Source: Oscillatoria salina IIICB1
Lineage (GTDB): Bacteria; Cyanobacteriota; Cyanobacteriia; Cyanobacteriales; SIO1D9
Direction: 5' to 3'
DNA: 37,365 bases
Assembly: GCF_020144665.1 (NCBI RefSeq)
Contig: NZ_JAAHBQ010000058.1
Span: 1 to 37,365, forward strand
Shown in pieces: positions 1 through 7,226 of the stretch. The translations under genes were made by a program, and so were the position numbers. The stretch's first letter is position 1; every line of letters begins with the position of its first letter. The notes under the pieces were generated by a model. That model was given only the letters and a program-made list of their open reading frames with translations, was not told the origin of the DNA and ran no database searches.

Positions 1-28
1 CTGGGGGAGAGGTTAGAAAAACAATCAT

Positions 29-1348
29 CTACCTTTCCATAGCAGCAACAGACTTCGGAACAGCCGCCGTCAAAACTTCATTCCCGCTATTAGTAACCAA
101 AACATCATCTTCAATTCTAATTCCAATTCCGCGCCAACGTTCGGGAACTTCCGGCTGTCCTTCCACTGGTTTAATATTCGGACCAATATAAATCCCCGGT
201 TCCACTGTCAAAATATTCCCAGGTTGCAAAATATACCAATCTTCTTCATTATATTTATATCCGCCCGAATCATGGACATCTAAACCTAACCAATGTCCGG
301 TACGGTGCATATAAAATGGCTTATATTTCTCTTCTTCAATAATTTCTTCAATGTCGCCGACTAAAAGCCCTAATTCCATCAATCCTTCCACCAAAACCCG
401 CACGGCGGTATCATGAAAAAGATTGTAAGGATTACCAGGTTTTACTTGTTCAATTGCTTGTTGTTGCGCGTCTAAAACTAATTCGTAGATAATCTTTTGT
501 TCGGTAGTAAATTTTCCACCCACGGGGAAAGTCCGCGTAATATCACCGTTATAATAACCGTAGGAACAACCAGCATCAATTAACAATAAATCTCCGTCTT
601 GGAGTTGGCGATTATTCTCAATGTAGTGCAGGATACAGGAATTTACGCCGGAAGCGACGATAGTAGGATAGGCTGGTCCGATCGCGCCTTTTAAGCGAAA
701 GGTATGTTCGATTTCCGCTTGGATTTCGTATTCGTAGCGTCCGGGCTGGCTAAATGCAAAGGCGCGGTTTTGTGCTTCGGCGGAAATGGCGGTTGCGTGG
801 CGGATAAATTCAATCTCGGTGGGGCTTTTTACTTGCCGCAAGGGGTGTAAAATCGTGTTCGTGGACTCTAGTACCATTGGTCCAATTCCGTGCTTCTGGT
901 AGCCTCTCATCAGCATTTGCCAGTGTCGGAGAATAGTAGCATTGAATTGGCGATCTCTTCCTAAATGATAATAAATTTTCTCGGCTTTTTGTAAATATTG
1001 TGGTAGTTTTTCGTCAAGTTCATCGATCGGATAAACTTCATCCGCGCCTAATTGTTCTTTTGCTGCTTCGACTCCTAAAAGATAACCCGTCCAAGTCTCT
1101 TTTTCGGGATTTTTCGGCTGCACAAATAAGACGAAATTATGTTCTTCGTGGTGAGGTGCAAACACAGCGACTGCTTCGGCTTCGTTGAAACCAGTTAAGT
1201 AATAAAAGTCGCTATCTTGACGAAAAATGTATTCGACATCGTTGTGCATTACCGCAGTTGGTGCGCTACGAAAAATAGCTGTTCCGTTGCCGATTTTTGA
1301 CATTAATTTTTCGCGACGTTGGCGGTATTCTGCTGGTTCGATTTGCAT
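29..1348 (-). CDS. pepP: Xaa-Pro aminopeptidase (M24B family)
   Basis: Cytosolic metallo-aminopeptidase that removes the N-terminal residue from peptides with proline in second position. The 439-residue protein has an N-terminal AMP_N-type domain (about 1-130) and a C-terminal pita-bread M24 domain. The expected metal ligands are visible in order: Asp in LLLIDAG, Asp in NGDITRTF, His in HRTGHWLGLDVHD, Glu in LTVEPGIYIGP and Glu in GIRIEDDV. The frame stays open 19 codons upstream, but I place the start at the ATG at 1348. It begins MQIEPAEYRQRREKL, as expected for the family, and follows an AGGAAAA ribosome site. The gene stands alone; a tandem repeat lies behind its start. Length and motifs look complete. 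Confidence 0.93.
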   Translation of the reverse strand: MQIEPAEYRQRREKLMSKIGNGTAIFRSAPTAVMHNDVEYIFRQDSDFYYLTGFNEAEAVAVFAPHHEEHNFVLFVQPKNPEKETWTGYLLGVEAAKEQLGADEVYPIDELDEKLPQYLQKAEKIYYHLGRDRQFNATILRHWQMLMRGYQKHGIGPMVLESTNTILHPLRQVKSPTEIEFIRHATAISAEAQNRAFAFSQPGRYEYEIQAEIEHTFRLKGAIGPAYPTIVASGVNSCILHYIENNRQLQDGDLLLIDAGCSYGYYNGDITRTFPVGGKFTTEQKIIYELVLDAQQQAIEQVKPGNPYNLFHDTAVRVLVEGLMELGLLVGDIEEIIEEEKYKPFYMHRTGHWLGLDVHDSGGYKYNEEDWYILQPGNILTVEPGIYIGPNIKPVEGQPEVPERWRGIGIRIEDDVLVTNSGNEVLTAAVPKSVAAMER

Positions 1349-1465
1349 TTTTCCTGGTAATTTGTTGGTGGTTAGTTGTTTCTTGTGTAGAGATTTTGTA
1401 GGCAATGTCTCTACAGGATTATGGAATTTAGGTAAGATTTATATGTTTTCTCTATTGTGATTTTA

Positions 1466-1685
1466 GCGCGACTAAAGTCGCAACTACGAACTTAGTTGAT
1501 TTGTTTTTATTGGGATTGAGAATGATGGTTTTTTTGGCATTTTTTTGCTGGAGGTTTGGGTTTGGGCGCGACTAAAGTCGCGACTACGAACTTAGTTGAT
1601 TTGTTTTTATTGGGATTGAGAATGATGGTTTTTTTGGCATTTTTTTGCTGGAGGTTTGGGTTTGGGCGCGACTACGAACTTGGTT
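1466..1685. repeat. 100-bp tandem direct repeat, about 2.2 copies
   Basis: Copies begin at 1466, 1566 and 1666, a period of exactly 100 bases. The first two are almost identical. The third is cut short and lacks the second half of the internal GCGACTAAAGTCGC motif. That motif is a near-palindrome (arms GCGACT/AGTCGC), and I recall similar short repeats being dispersed in cyanobacterial genomes. The third copy runs into the stop codon of the neighbouring MBL-like gene. Together with 1349-1465 this fills the gap behind pepP. I see no gene in it. Confidence 0.9.
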
Positions 1686-2457
1686 AAAAGTTGTAAGAAA
1701 AGACGCGAATTTCTGTTCCTGAATTTGGTAAATCTTGAGAAGTAATTGTAATTTTATCTTTCTCAAGTCGCTTAACTGGCATTCCTTCAGTTAACTGCAA
1801 AAATTCGTCAACGGGAGCAATATTACAAGCGGTTTCATCGGCGGCTGCGGTACGATAATGGGTAGGAACAACGATTTTGGGACTCAAAACTTGCATTGCT
1901 TGTTTGGCTTCTCTAGCATCGTAAGCTTTTGGTCCTCCACCCACAGGAATTAAGGCGAGATCGGGCGTTCCCATGAGGATTTTTTGTTCGATTTCGATGG
2001 GTGCGGCGGCACCTCCCATGTGTAAGATGTCCACTCCGCCTTGCTTCCAGCGCCAAGCAACGTTTGTTCCAAAGCGTAGTCCTTGTTGGCGATCGTGGGC
2101 AATTCCTATTCCTTGAAATTGGACATCTTTGAGTCGGTAAACACCTGGTTCAAAGAGGATTTTTGGGTTTCCTGGTAAGTTCTCAGCCGCACCTTCATCT
2201 AACATTTGACTGCTGATTAATACTAAGTCTACTTCGGGACGAGGTAAACGATAACCTGCGGTACAACCAAGGGTGCGAAATGGATTAACTAAAATGCGTA
2301 AATCGCTACCAGTAAATAAGAAACAGGTGTGTCCTAACCATTCGACGGTGAGGGCGTTATCAGTTTGGGCTTGGACAATTTTAAAGGGATTAAAAGCGGT
2401 GGCTGTTGCTGTTAACAAACTTGCTCCCGCGTAGCGCATTAGCTGTCGCCGTTTCAT
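1684..2457 (-). CDS. Tat-exported metallo-beta-lactamase-fold protein with degenerate metal site
   Basis: A 257-residue protein resembling the UlaG/UPF0173 branch of the MBL fold. The N-terminus (MKRRQLMRYAGASLLTATATA) has a twin arginine and a hydrophobic stretch ending near AQA, so Tat-dependent export is likely. Fold landmarks are WLGHTCFLF, ILVNPF, ILHMGGAA and a late VPTHYRTAA. The strand that should end in the metal-binding HxHxDH reads VLISSQMLDEGA (about residues 79-90), so the usual zinc ligands are missing. Substrate unknown; it may be a non-enzymatic or differently metallated relative. It is followed on the same strand by the tandem repeat, and trpG lies upstream. Fold assignment is fairly sure; activity is not. 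Confidence 0.75.
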   Translation of the reverse strand: MKRRQLMRYAGASLLTATATAFNPFKIVQAQTDNALTVEWLGHTCFLFTGSDLRILVNPFRTLGCTAGYRLPRPEVDLVLISSQMLDEGAAENLPGNPKILFEPGVYRLKDVQFQGIGIAHDRQQGLRFGTNVAWRWKQGGVDILHMGGAAAPIEIEQKILMGTPDLALIPVGGGPKAYDAREAKQAMQVLSPKIVVPTHYRTAAADETACNIAPVDEFLQLTEGMPVKRLEKDKITITSQDLPNSGTEIRVFSYNF

Positions 2458-2505
2458 TATGCTTTAGTAATTTGTGATTGGTTATTTGTTACTGGGGAAT
2501 GTCAA

Positions 2506-3117
2506 TTAATTAATTTGATTACATTCCGAGGAAAGAGATAAGAGAAAGTTCCGCAATAGCTGTTTTCCAGCATTGGTAAGAATGCTTTCTGGATGAAATT
2601 GGACTCCTTGGATGTGCGGATAGTTCCTGTGTCTAACTCCCATAATCGTACCATCTTCAACCCAAGCGGTTATTTCGAGTATGTCGGGAAGGCTATCTTT
2701 ATCGATGACTAAACTATGATAGCGAGTGGCGGTGAAGGGACTGTCAAGCCCTTGGAAAACGCCCAGATTGTTATGATACACTTCTGAGGTTTTGCCGTGC
2801 ATTAATACGGGTGCTGAGATAATTTTGCCACCAAAAATTTGTCCGATGCTTTGATGTCCTAAACAGACTCCTAAAATTGGTATACTAGAACCAAGTTTAG
2901 CGATTAACTCTAGGGAAATTCCGGCATCTTCGGGACGACCGGGTCCGGGGGAAATGACGATCGCCTCGGGTTGTAATTGCTGAATTTTGTCAATGTCAAT
3001 TTGGTCGTTGCGGTAAACTTGAATATCGCGCGCAACTGGGATTTCAGTTGCTAGTTCTCCCAAATATTGGACTAAGTTATAGGTGAAGCTGTCGTAATTG
3101 TCAATAACTAGGATCAT
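2506..3117 (-). CDS. trpG: Anthranilate/aminodeoxychorismate synthase glutaminase subunit
   Basis: Class I glutamine amidotransferase of 203 residues. It releases ammonia from glutamine for the synthase partner, making anthranilate (tryptophan) or aminodeoxychorismate (folate). It starts MILVIDNYDSFTYNLVQYLG as the family does. It has the oxyanion segment SPGPGRPEDAG, the nucleophile Cys in GVCLGHQS and the His/Glu pair in QFHPES. The ATG has a good ribosome site (AGGAG, 8 bases upstream). It lies 19 bases downstream of dgkA and probably shares its transcript. Sequence alone does not separate TrpG from PabA; many bacteria use one protein for both. No large synthase subunit is in the window. 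Confidence 0.93.
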   Translation of the reverse strand: MILVIDNYDSFTYNLVQYLGELATEIPVARDIQVYRNDQIDIDKIQQLQPEAIVISPGPGRPEDAGISLELIAKLGSSIPILGVCLGHQSIGQIFGGKIISAPVLMHGKTSEVYHNNLGVFQGLDSPFTATRYHSLVIDKDSLPDILEITAWVEDGTIMGVRHRNYPHIQGVQFHPESILTNAGKQLLRNFLLSLSSECNQIN

Positions 3118-3136
3118 CCACTAATCTCCTAGGGAA

Positions 3137-3658
3137 CTAGAATATTAGTGTAACCATCGGCGGTATTAAAAGCCACCCTCCGACAAAAACGGCAGCGATC
3201 GCGGCAATTAATACTGCACCTGCGGCACAATCTTTGGCTACTTTGGCTAGTTCGTGGTATTTTTGTCCTACTGTCAGGTCTACTACTGATTCGATCGCGG
3301 TGTTTAATAATTCTAAGGTCATCACCAGAGCGATCGTTAATCCCAAGACTCCCATTTCCGCAGGATTGAGATGCAAAAATATGCCTAGAGTGATTACGAC
3401 AATTGCTACACAAGTGTGAATCCGAAAGTTACGCTGGGTAACGAAGGTGTAATAAACTCCTGCCCAAGCATATTTAAAACTAATTAGCAGATTTGGGGCA
3501 ATCTGCCAAGCTAATTCGCGCTTTATTCGTGACTTTTGCTCGCTTCGATTCAATGGCTGCGGCTCAATTTTTTCTGGCATTGAGGGTATACTTAAAGGTA
3601 ATATACCACCAGAAGATATTATTTTTTCTGCTCCAGCCAAGTTTAAATTTAATCTCAT
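3137..3658 (-). CDS. dgkA: Diacylglycerol kinase (DgkA family, integral membrane)
   Basis: Small membrane lipid kinase; in cyanobacteria it probably phosphorylates diacylglycerol or undecaprenol. The core (about the last 125 residues) has an amphipathic N-terminal helix (NLLISFKYAWAGVYYTFVTQRNF) and three membrane segments. The family signature ELLNTAIESVVDL is followed by KDCAAGAVLIAAIAAV. A roughly 45-residue polar N-terminal extension precedes the core. The frame opens at a TTG at 3664, but the first ATG is at 3658 and a later ATG at 3580 (MPEKIEPQ) is equally possible; no strong ribosome site decides. It sits between ybeY and trpG, an order I recall as common in cyanobacteria. Confidence 0.88.
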   Translation of the reverse strand: MRLNLNLAGAEKIISSGGILPLSIPSMPEKIEPQPLNRSEQKSRIKRELAWQIAPNLLISFKYAWAGVYYTFVTQRNFRIHTCVAIVVITLGIFLHLNPAEMGVLGLTIALVMTLELLNTAIESVVDLTVGQKYHELAKVAKDCAAGAVLIAAIAAVFVGGWLLIPPMVTLIF

Positions 3659-3723
3659 TTTCAAAGTCCAGTCAAGACTACATTTAAGTATATTTATTAA
3701 CCTCTATAGCTCAGATCGTAAAT

Positions 3724-4245
3724 TTACCGATCGCTACGAACAATTCCCACAATTTCCAGTAGTTTCTCTTGTTCGCTCAGCATCTGATTTAAACTTGCTT
3801 CATCGGGATGATCCCAACCGAGTAGATGCAATAAACCATGACTGGCTAACCAAGCAATTTCGGTTTCGAGGGAATGTCCTTGCTGTTGAGCTTGTTTTTG
3901 CGCGGTTTCCACCGAGATAACTATATCTCCTAAATAGAGAGGTTCGCGAGCAAGCTCTGCTGCTAAGGCTTGAGGAAAGTTTACCTCAAGTGTGGCAAAT
4001 GCTAATACATCGGTTGGTTGATTTTTTTGCCGATACTGAGCGTTGAGCTGCTGAATTTCGCGATCGCTACTCAAACGTAAGCTTAGTTCATAACTTTCTG
4101 CTTTTGGTAACTCGCTATTTCTTTTTTCTAACCATTTTTGCAGCCACTCTTGACATTTGGACTCATTTATGATATATAGCTCGTCAACAAAATGATTTTG
4201 CAGGTTAACTTCGACGGAGATTTTCTCGACTGGAGAAAAAGACAT
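3724..4245 (-). CDS. ybeY: Endoribonuclease YbeY, rRNA maturation factor
   Basis: Zinc-dependent endoribonuclease involved in 16S rRNA 3'-end maturation and ribosome quality control. The 173-residue protein has the family segments NxxYR (LNAQYRQKNQPTDVLAFA) and LGDIVIS. The zinc motif H-x3-H-x5-H reads HGLLHLLGWDH. Length is normal for the family. It starts 11 bases after the stop of the small DUF3285 gene, so the two are probably one transcriptional unit with prfB upstream and dgkA downstream. The grouping with release factor 2 makes this a translation-related cluster. Confidence 0.94.
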   Translation of the reverse strand: MSFSPVEKISVEVNLQNHFVDELYIINESKCQEWLQKWLEKRNSELPKAESYELSLRLSSDREIQQLNAQYRQKNQPTDVLAFATLEVNFPQALAAELAREPLYLGDIVISVETAQKQAQQQGHSLETEIAWLASHGLLHLLGWDHPDEASLNQMLSEQEKLLEIVGIVRSDR

Positions 4246-4256
4246 AAGTTATTGTT

Positions 4257-4442
4257 TTAGCGAGTAAGATAAGAAATACCAATAAAAAAAGCAAGCAAGG
4301 CGATCGTAGTTAGGAAAAAATGTTTTAGTGAGGTACCCCGCTTGCGTACCATGTTTCGCATTGCTAGTTTCGTGTAACTTGGTGCAGCTTCGGTATTTGT
4401 TTGAGTTTCTGAATTTTGAGTTTCGGTAGATAAATTGCTCAT
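4257..4442 (-). CDS. Small membrane protein, DUF3285-like
   Basis: A 61-residue protein with a polar Ser/Thr/Glu-rich first third, a basic patch (KLAMRNMVRKRGTSLKHF) and one C-terminal membrane helix (LTTIALLAFFIGISYLTR). This matches the cyanobacterial DUF3285 family as I remember it, and such a gene is commonly found next to prfB. Function unknown; the topology suggests a single-span protein with a cytosolic basic face. It is 61 bases downstream of prfB and 11 bases upstream of ybeY. Confidence 0.8.
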   Translation of the reverse strand: MSNLSTETQNSETQTNTEAAPSYTKLAMRNMVRKRGTSLKHFFLTTIALLAFFIGISYLTR

Positions 4443-4503
4443 AAAAACGAGATGAAGATTGTCTGTTGAGATTAATGTAACAGTTTATTGCCAAAGTGGT
4501 AGC

Positions 4504-5614
4504 TCAAACTAATTGAGTTTCTTGACGCAGGTAAGCTTCGATAAACGGATCGAGATTACCATCCATGACATCATCAACCGCCGAAGTTTCCTGATTAGTA
4601 CGCAAATCCTTAACCATTTGATAAGGATGAAAAACGTAGTTGCGAATTTGATTACCCCAAGCAGCTTCAACAATATCACCGCGAATTTCCGTGATTTCTT
4701 GAGCTCGTTGCTCAAGAGCAACCACAAGTAACTTAGCTTTCAGTAAAGCGAGGGCTTTTTCCTTATTTTGCAGTTGCGATCGCTCCTCAGTACAGCGTAC
4801 AGCGATCCCGGTCGGAATGTGAACAATTCTTACGGCTGTCTCGACTTTATTGACATTTTGTCCGCCTTTACCACCAGCGCGAGAAGTTGTAATTTCCAAA
4901 TCTCGATCGGGAATATCAAGCGCGATCGCCTCATTATTTAAAAGTGGCATTATTTCGACTCCAGCGAAACTGGTCTGCCGTTTACCGTTAGCATTAAAAG
5001 GAGAAATACGGACGAGTCGGTGAGTTCCTTTTTCACCTTTCAGGTAGCCATAAGCATAACGTCCGACAATTTCCAAAGTTACCGATTTGATTCCCGCTTC
5101 ATCACCTTCGGACATTTCCGCGATGCGAACCTGATAACCTTGTTTTTCCCCCCAACGAGTATACATTCGCAGTAACATTTCCGCCCAATCTTGAGCATCA
5201 GTACCACCAGCACCCGCATTAATCGTCAAGACTGCTCCTTTAGCATCGTAAGGAGCCGAGAGCAGTTGTTGCAACTCCCAACGGTCTAATTCCTGATTTA
5301 GCTTATGGATATTCGTTGACGCTTCTTCCAGCAAAGCTGCATCAGTATCCAACTCCAAAAGTTCGGCGATCGCCGCAGTATCCTCCAGATTACTACACCA
5401 CTGTTGATACTGTTCCCAACTCGATTTCAACTCATTGAGTTCTTGAAGCGTAGTTTGGGCAGTTTCCTGATTATCCCAAAAATCCGGTTGTGCCGCTAAA
5501 TTTTCTAAATCTGTAATTTTCGCTTGTAAAGCAGGTAAGTCAAAGATAGTCCTGGGTTTTCCCCAGGCGAACCGACAAAGTTTCAACTTCCCGTCTAATA
5601 TCTGTTGTTTCCAT
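4504..5614 (-). CDS. prfB: Peptide chain release factor 2, expressed through a programmed +1 frameshift
   Basis: RF2 reads UAA and UGA stop codons and triggers peptide release. The true start is the ATG at 5614. Codons 1-24 ([24 protein letters not shown]) end at an in-frame TGA at 5542-5540. Skipping the first base of that TGA joins the frame to the long downstream ORF ([13 protein letters not shown]...). The product is about 369 residues, the usual RF2 size. The anticodon-like SPF ([10 protein letters not shown]) and the catalytic GGQ at about 250-252 are intact. Taking an ATG inside the downstream frame (5586) would give an unnatural N-terminus. Expression is expected to be autoregulated: low RF2 makes ribosomes pause at the TGA and shift. 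It heads the cluster with DUF3285 and ybeY. Confidence 0.95.
5539..5553 (-). promoter_or_regulatory. prfB programmed +1 frameshift site
   Basis: Reading the minus strand, the segment is AGGACTATCTTTGAC. A Shine-Dalgarno-like AGGA lies just upstream of the slippery CTT, then TGA and C. This has the same arrangement as the classic RF2 recoding site (AGGGGG-TAT-CTT-TGA-C). The poor termination context TGAC and the CTT/TTT re-pairing are both present. Zero-frame translation ends after codon 24; the +1 frame continues into RF2. Confidence 0.93.
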
Positions 5615-5664
5615 CTTTTTTACTACGAAGCTATTGATTAGTTAGTTACCATTTCTGATTTTAG

Positions 5665-6000
5665 CTAATTCACAGCAAATTCTGTATGAGGACGAATTTC
5701 GGGAGGATGGAAACCAAGGACAATCTGATTTTTGGGAATACCTGCGGCAACTAAGTCGTTAGCGATGCCATCTTCTGTACCGTCTCGATGAATCCAAATT
5801 TTCTCATGCAAAATTTCAATATGAACCAGACAACCATGTACCCGTTTTTCGTTATTCCAGCCTAAAGTAATCAAAAGATAATTATTGTCATCTTTACTGA
5901 TTATGAAACGCCTTTCTAAATCGCCATAAGAATAAGGAATATTGTAATATTCCCGCAAAACACTTTCAATTATTTGGCGATGTTCATTTAATCTATCCAT
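5665..6000 (-). CDS. xisI: XisI-like protein
   Basis: A 111-residue protein matching the XisI family, first described as a factor needed for excision of the fdxN element in Anabaena heterocysts. It starts MDRLNEHRQIIESVLREYY and has the conserved block GWNNEKRVHGCLVHIEI. Its end GIPKNQIVLGFHPPEIRPHTEFAVN is typical. Its start codon overlaps the end of xisH by 13 bases, indicating translational coupling. XisH/XisI pairs are numerous in cyanobacteria, far beyond fdxN elements, so a developmental excision role is not implied. No recombinase gene (xisF) or nif gene is in the window. Confidence 0.9.
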   Translation of the reverse strand: MDRLNEHRQIIESVLREYYNIPYSYGDLERRFIISKDDNNYLLITLGWNNEKRVHGCLVHIEILHEKIWIHRDGTEDGIANDLVAAGIPKNQIVLGFHPPEIRPHTEFAVN

Positions 6001-6404
6001 TGCACAATTTCCTCCGTTTTTGGCTGAAAAATAAGCAAATTTAAGTTGTTTTTTCTTAAAATTAGATTACCAATGGGTTCTGAAAAAATATCTTGAAAGG
6101 TTTTTTGAGTAATAGCTAAATATAAACGTCTCTCAACTTCAGTTTCTTCTAAGATGTTTTGGTAAACAATGTATTGTCCAACTGCTTTTTCTAAATCGTT
6201 CATTTGAGAAGCACCAGTGAAACTTTTAATTTCAACAGCTATTTTTTGTTCTCTTTTCTGAGCAGCGATTAGTTTTTTTGCACCCAAATCAACAAATAAA
6301 TCCTTCTTTCCGTACTCTATAGTTAAGGGATCGTTAGTAATTGTCCAGCCGTCTTTGATGAGAGCTTTTTTTACAGGATCGTGGTAAATATCTTTAGCAG
6401 GCAT
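5988..6404 (-). CDS. xisH: XisH-like protein (PD-(D/E)xK nuclease fold)
   Basis: A 138-residue XisH family protein. It begins MPAKDIYHDPVKKALIKDGW and carries the nuclease-like pattern DLFVDLGA ... KIAVEIKSF (Asp, then E-x-K), followed by a Gln/Tyr-containing helix (AVGQYIVYQNIL). These residues suggest an intact PD-(D/E)xK fold, though activity has to be tested. It is the first gene of the coupled xisH-xisI pair. Base composition is more A/T-rich than the neighbouring housekeeping genes, consistent with an accessory module, but I see no mobile-element ends around it. Confidence 0.9.
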   Translation of the reverse strand: MPAKDIYHDPVKKALIKDGWTITNDPLTIEYGKKDLFVDLGAKKLIAAQKREQKIAVEIKSFTGASQMNDLEKAVGQYIVYQNILEETEVERRLYLAITQKTFQDIFSEPIGNLILRKNNLNLLIFQPKTEEIVQWID

Positions 6405-6455
6405 CTATAACACTTTCTACGTCTTTAATTAACTAACCTATAGCCGGATATCTTT

Positions 6456-7034
6456 TCATCTCCAAACAACCTGTAAATCAAGGACAAAACCTGGTAATAC
6501 TTCTTCTCCAGATAAACTCATAGGTGACTCTAAAACCTCAACATCTTGATTTTGTCGATAAATTTCTACCCGTTGATTTTTCGCATCAATTAACCACCCC
6601 AAACGCAAACCATTAGCTAAATATTCCTGCATTTTTTGGCGTAAAGGTTTCATGTTGTCACTTTTTGAACGCAATTCTAGGGCAAAATCAGGACAAAGAG
6701 GAGGGAAAGTTTCTTGTTGTTCTGATGTTAAAGTATCCCATCTTTCTTGACTCACCCAAGCAGCATCAGGAGAACGATTTGCACCGTTGGGAAGCCGAAA
6801 CGCTGTCGAAGAATTAAACGCAACTCCTAAACCTGTTTGATGATTCCAAAACCAAAGTTGTCCTTCGATTTCAATATTTCGTTTTCCCGTATTTCCCCCA
6901 GTAGGTGGCATAATAATTAATTCTCCTGTAGCTGTAAGTTCGAGTCGTACATCTCGATTAGCAATAGCAAGTTGTTCAAACTGTTCTTGAGTTACTCTCA
7001 GAGTTTGGGGGATAATAACTGGAATTATGTTCAT
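6456..7034 (-). CDS. Uma2 family (DUF820) putative endonuclease
   Basis: A 192-residue member of the Uma2/DUF820 restriction-endonuclease-like family, greatly expanded in cyanobacteria. Typical segments are RLELTATGELIIMPPTGG, FRLPNGANRSPDAAWV (catalytic Asp) and CPDFALELRSKSD (E-x-R in place of E-x-K). LANGLRLGWLID and VYRQNQ-like blocks follow. Biological role unknown; some authors tie the family to transposition or DNA repair. It lies 52 bases upstream of xisH on the same strand, so two restriction-fold proteins are neighbours here. Confidence 0.88.
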   Translation of the reverse strand: MNIIPVIIPQTLRVTQEQFEQLAIANRDVRLELTATGELIIMPPTGGNTGKRNIEIEGQLWFWNHQTGLGVAFNSSTAFRLPNGANRSPDAAWVSQERWDTLTSEQQETFPPLCPDFALELRSKSDNMKPLRQKMQEYLANGLRLGWLIDAKNQRVEIYRQNQDVEVLESPMSLSGEEVLPGFVLDLQVVWR

Positions 7035-7091
7035 CGTTATTTGCTATATTTGCTACAGAGGGGTTTTCTGGGAAAACAATGAATAAATTTT

Positions 7092-7117
7092 AACCCCTCA
7101 CTCGAAAGTAAGGGGTT
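7092..7117 (-). terminator. Hairpin downstream of tRNA-Leu, probable terminator
   Basis: On the minus strand the sequence folds as AACCCCT-T-ACT-TTCG-AGT-G-AGGGGTT, a stem of about 11 pairs with one G-U pair and a UUCG loop. It is followed by AAAATTTATT rather than a pure T run. It lies 27 bases past the tRNA 3' end and before the Uma2 gene, so it probably ends the M48/tRNA transcript. Confidence 0.6.
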
Positions 7118-7143
7118 GATATCTCAATTTTAATTGAATTTAG

Positions 7144-7226
7144 TGGGCAGAGAGAGACTCGAACTCTCATGACCAGTGGCCGCTACATTTTGAGTGTAGT
7201 GCGTCTACCAATTTCGCCATCCGCCC
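7144..7226 (-). tRNA. tRNA-Leu (anticodon CAA)
   Basis: Minus-strand tRNA of 83 bases. The acceptor stem GGGCGGA pairs with TCTGCCC (one G-U). The anticodon stem CTACA/TGTAG encloses the loop CTCAAAA, giving anticodon CAA for UUG codons. A long variable arm, as in class II tRNAs, is followed by T-stem GAGAG/CTCTC with loop TTCGAGT. CCA is not encoded. No intron is present; the well-known cyanobacterial group I intron is in tRNA-Leu(UAA), a different gene. Its first 22 bases overlap the end of the M48 protease gene on the same strand. Confidence 0.95.

Noticed and set aside
3129-3413. Arg/Ser-rich ORF on the minus strand overlapping dgkA
   Set aside because: It is an out-of-frame shadow of dgkA with no ribosome site and unlikely composition.
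4504-5586. prfB as a simple ORF starting at 5586
   Set aside because: The start lies in a segment that does not match RF2. The upstream frame from 5614 with the CTT-TGA-C site gives the family N-terminus.
7144-7226. Group I intron in tRNA-Leu
   Set aside because: The anticodon is CAA, not UAA, and the tRNA folds as one uninterrupted 83-base unit.
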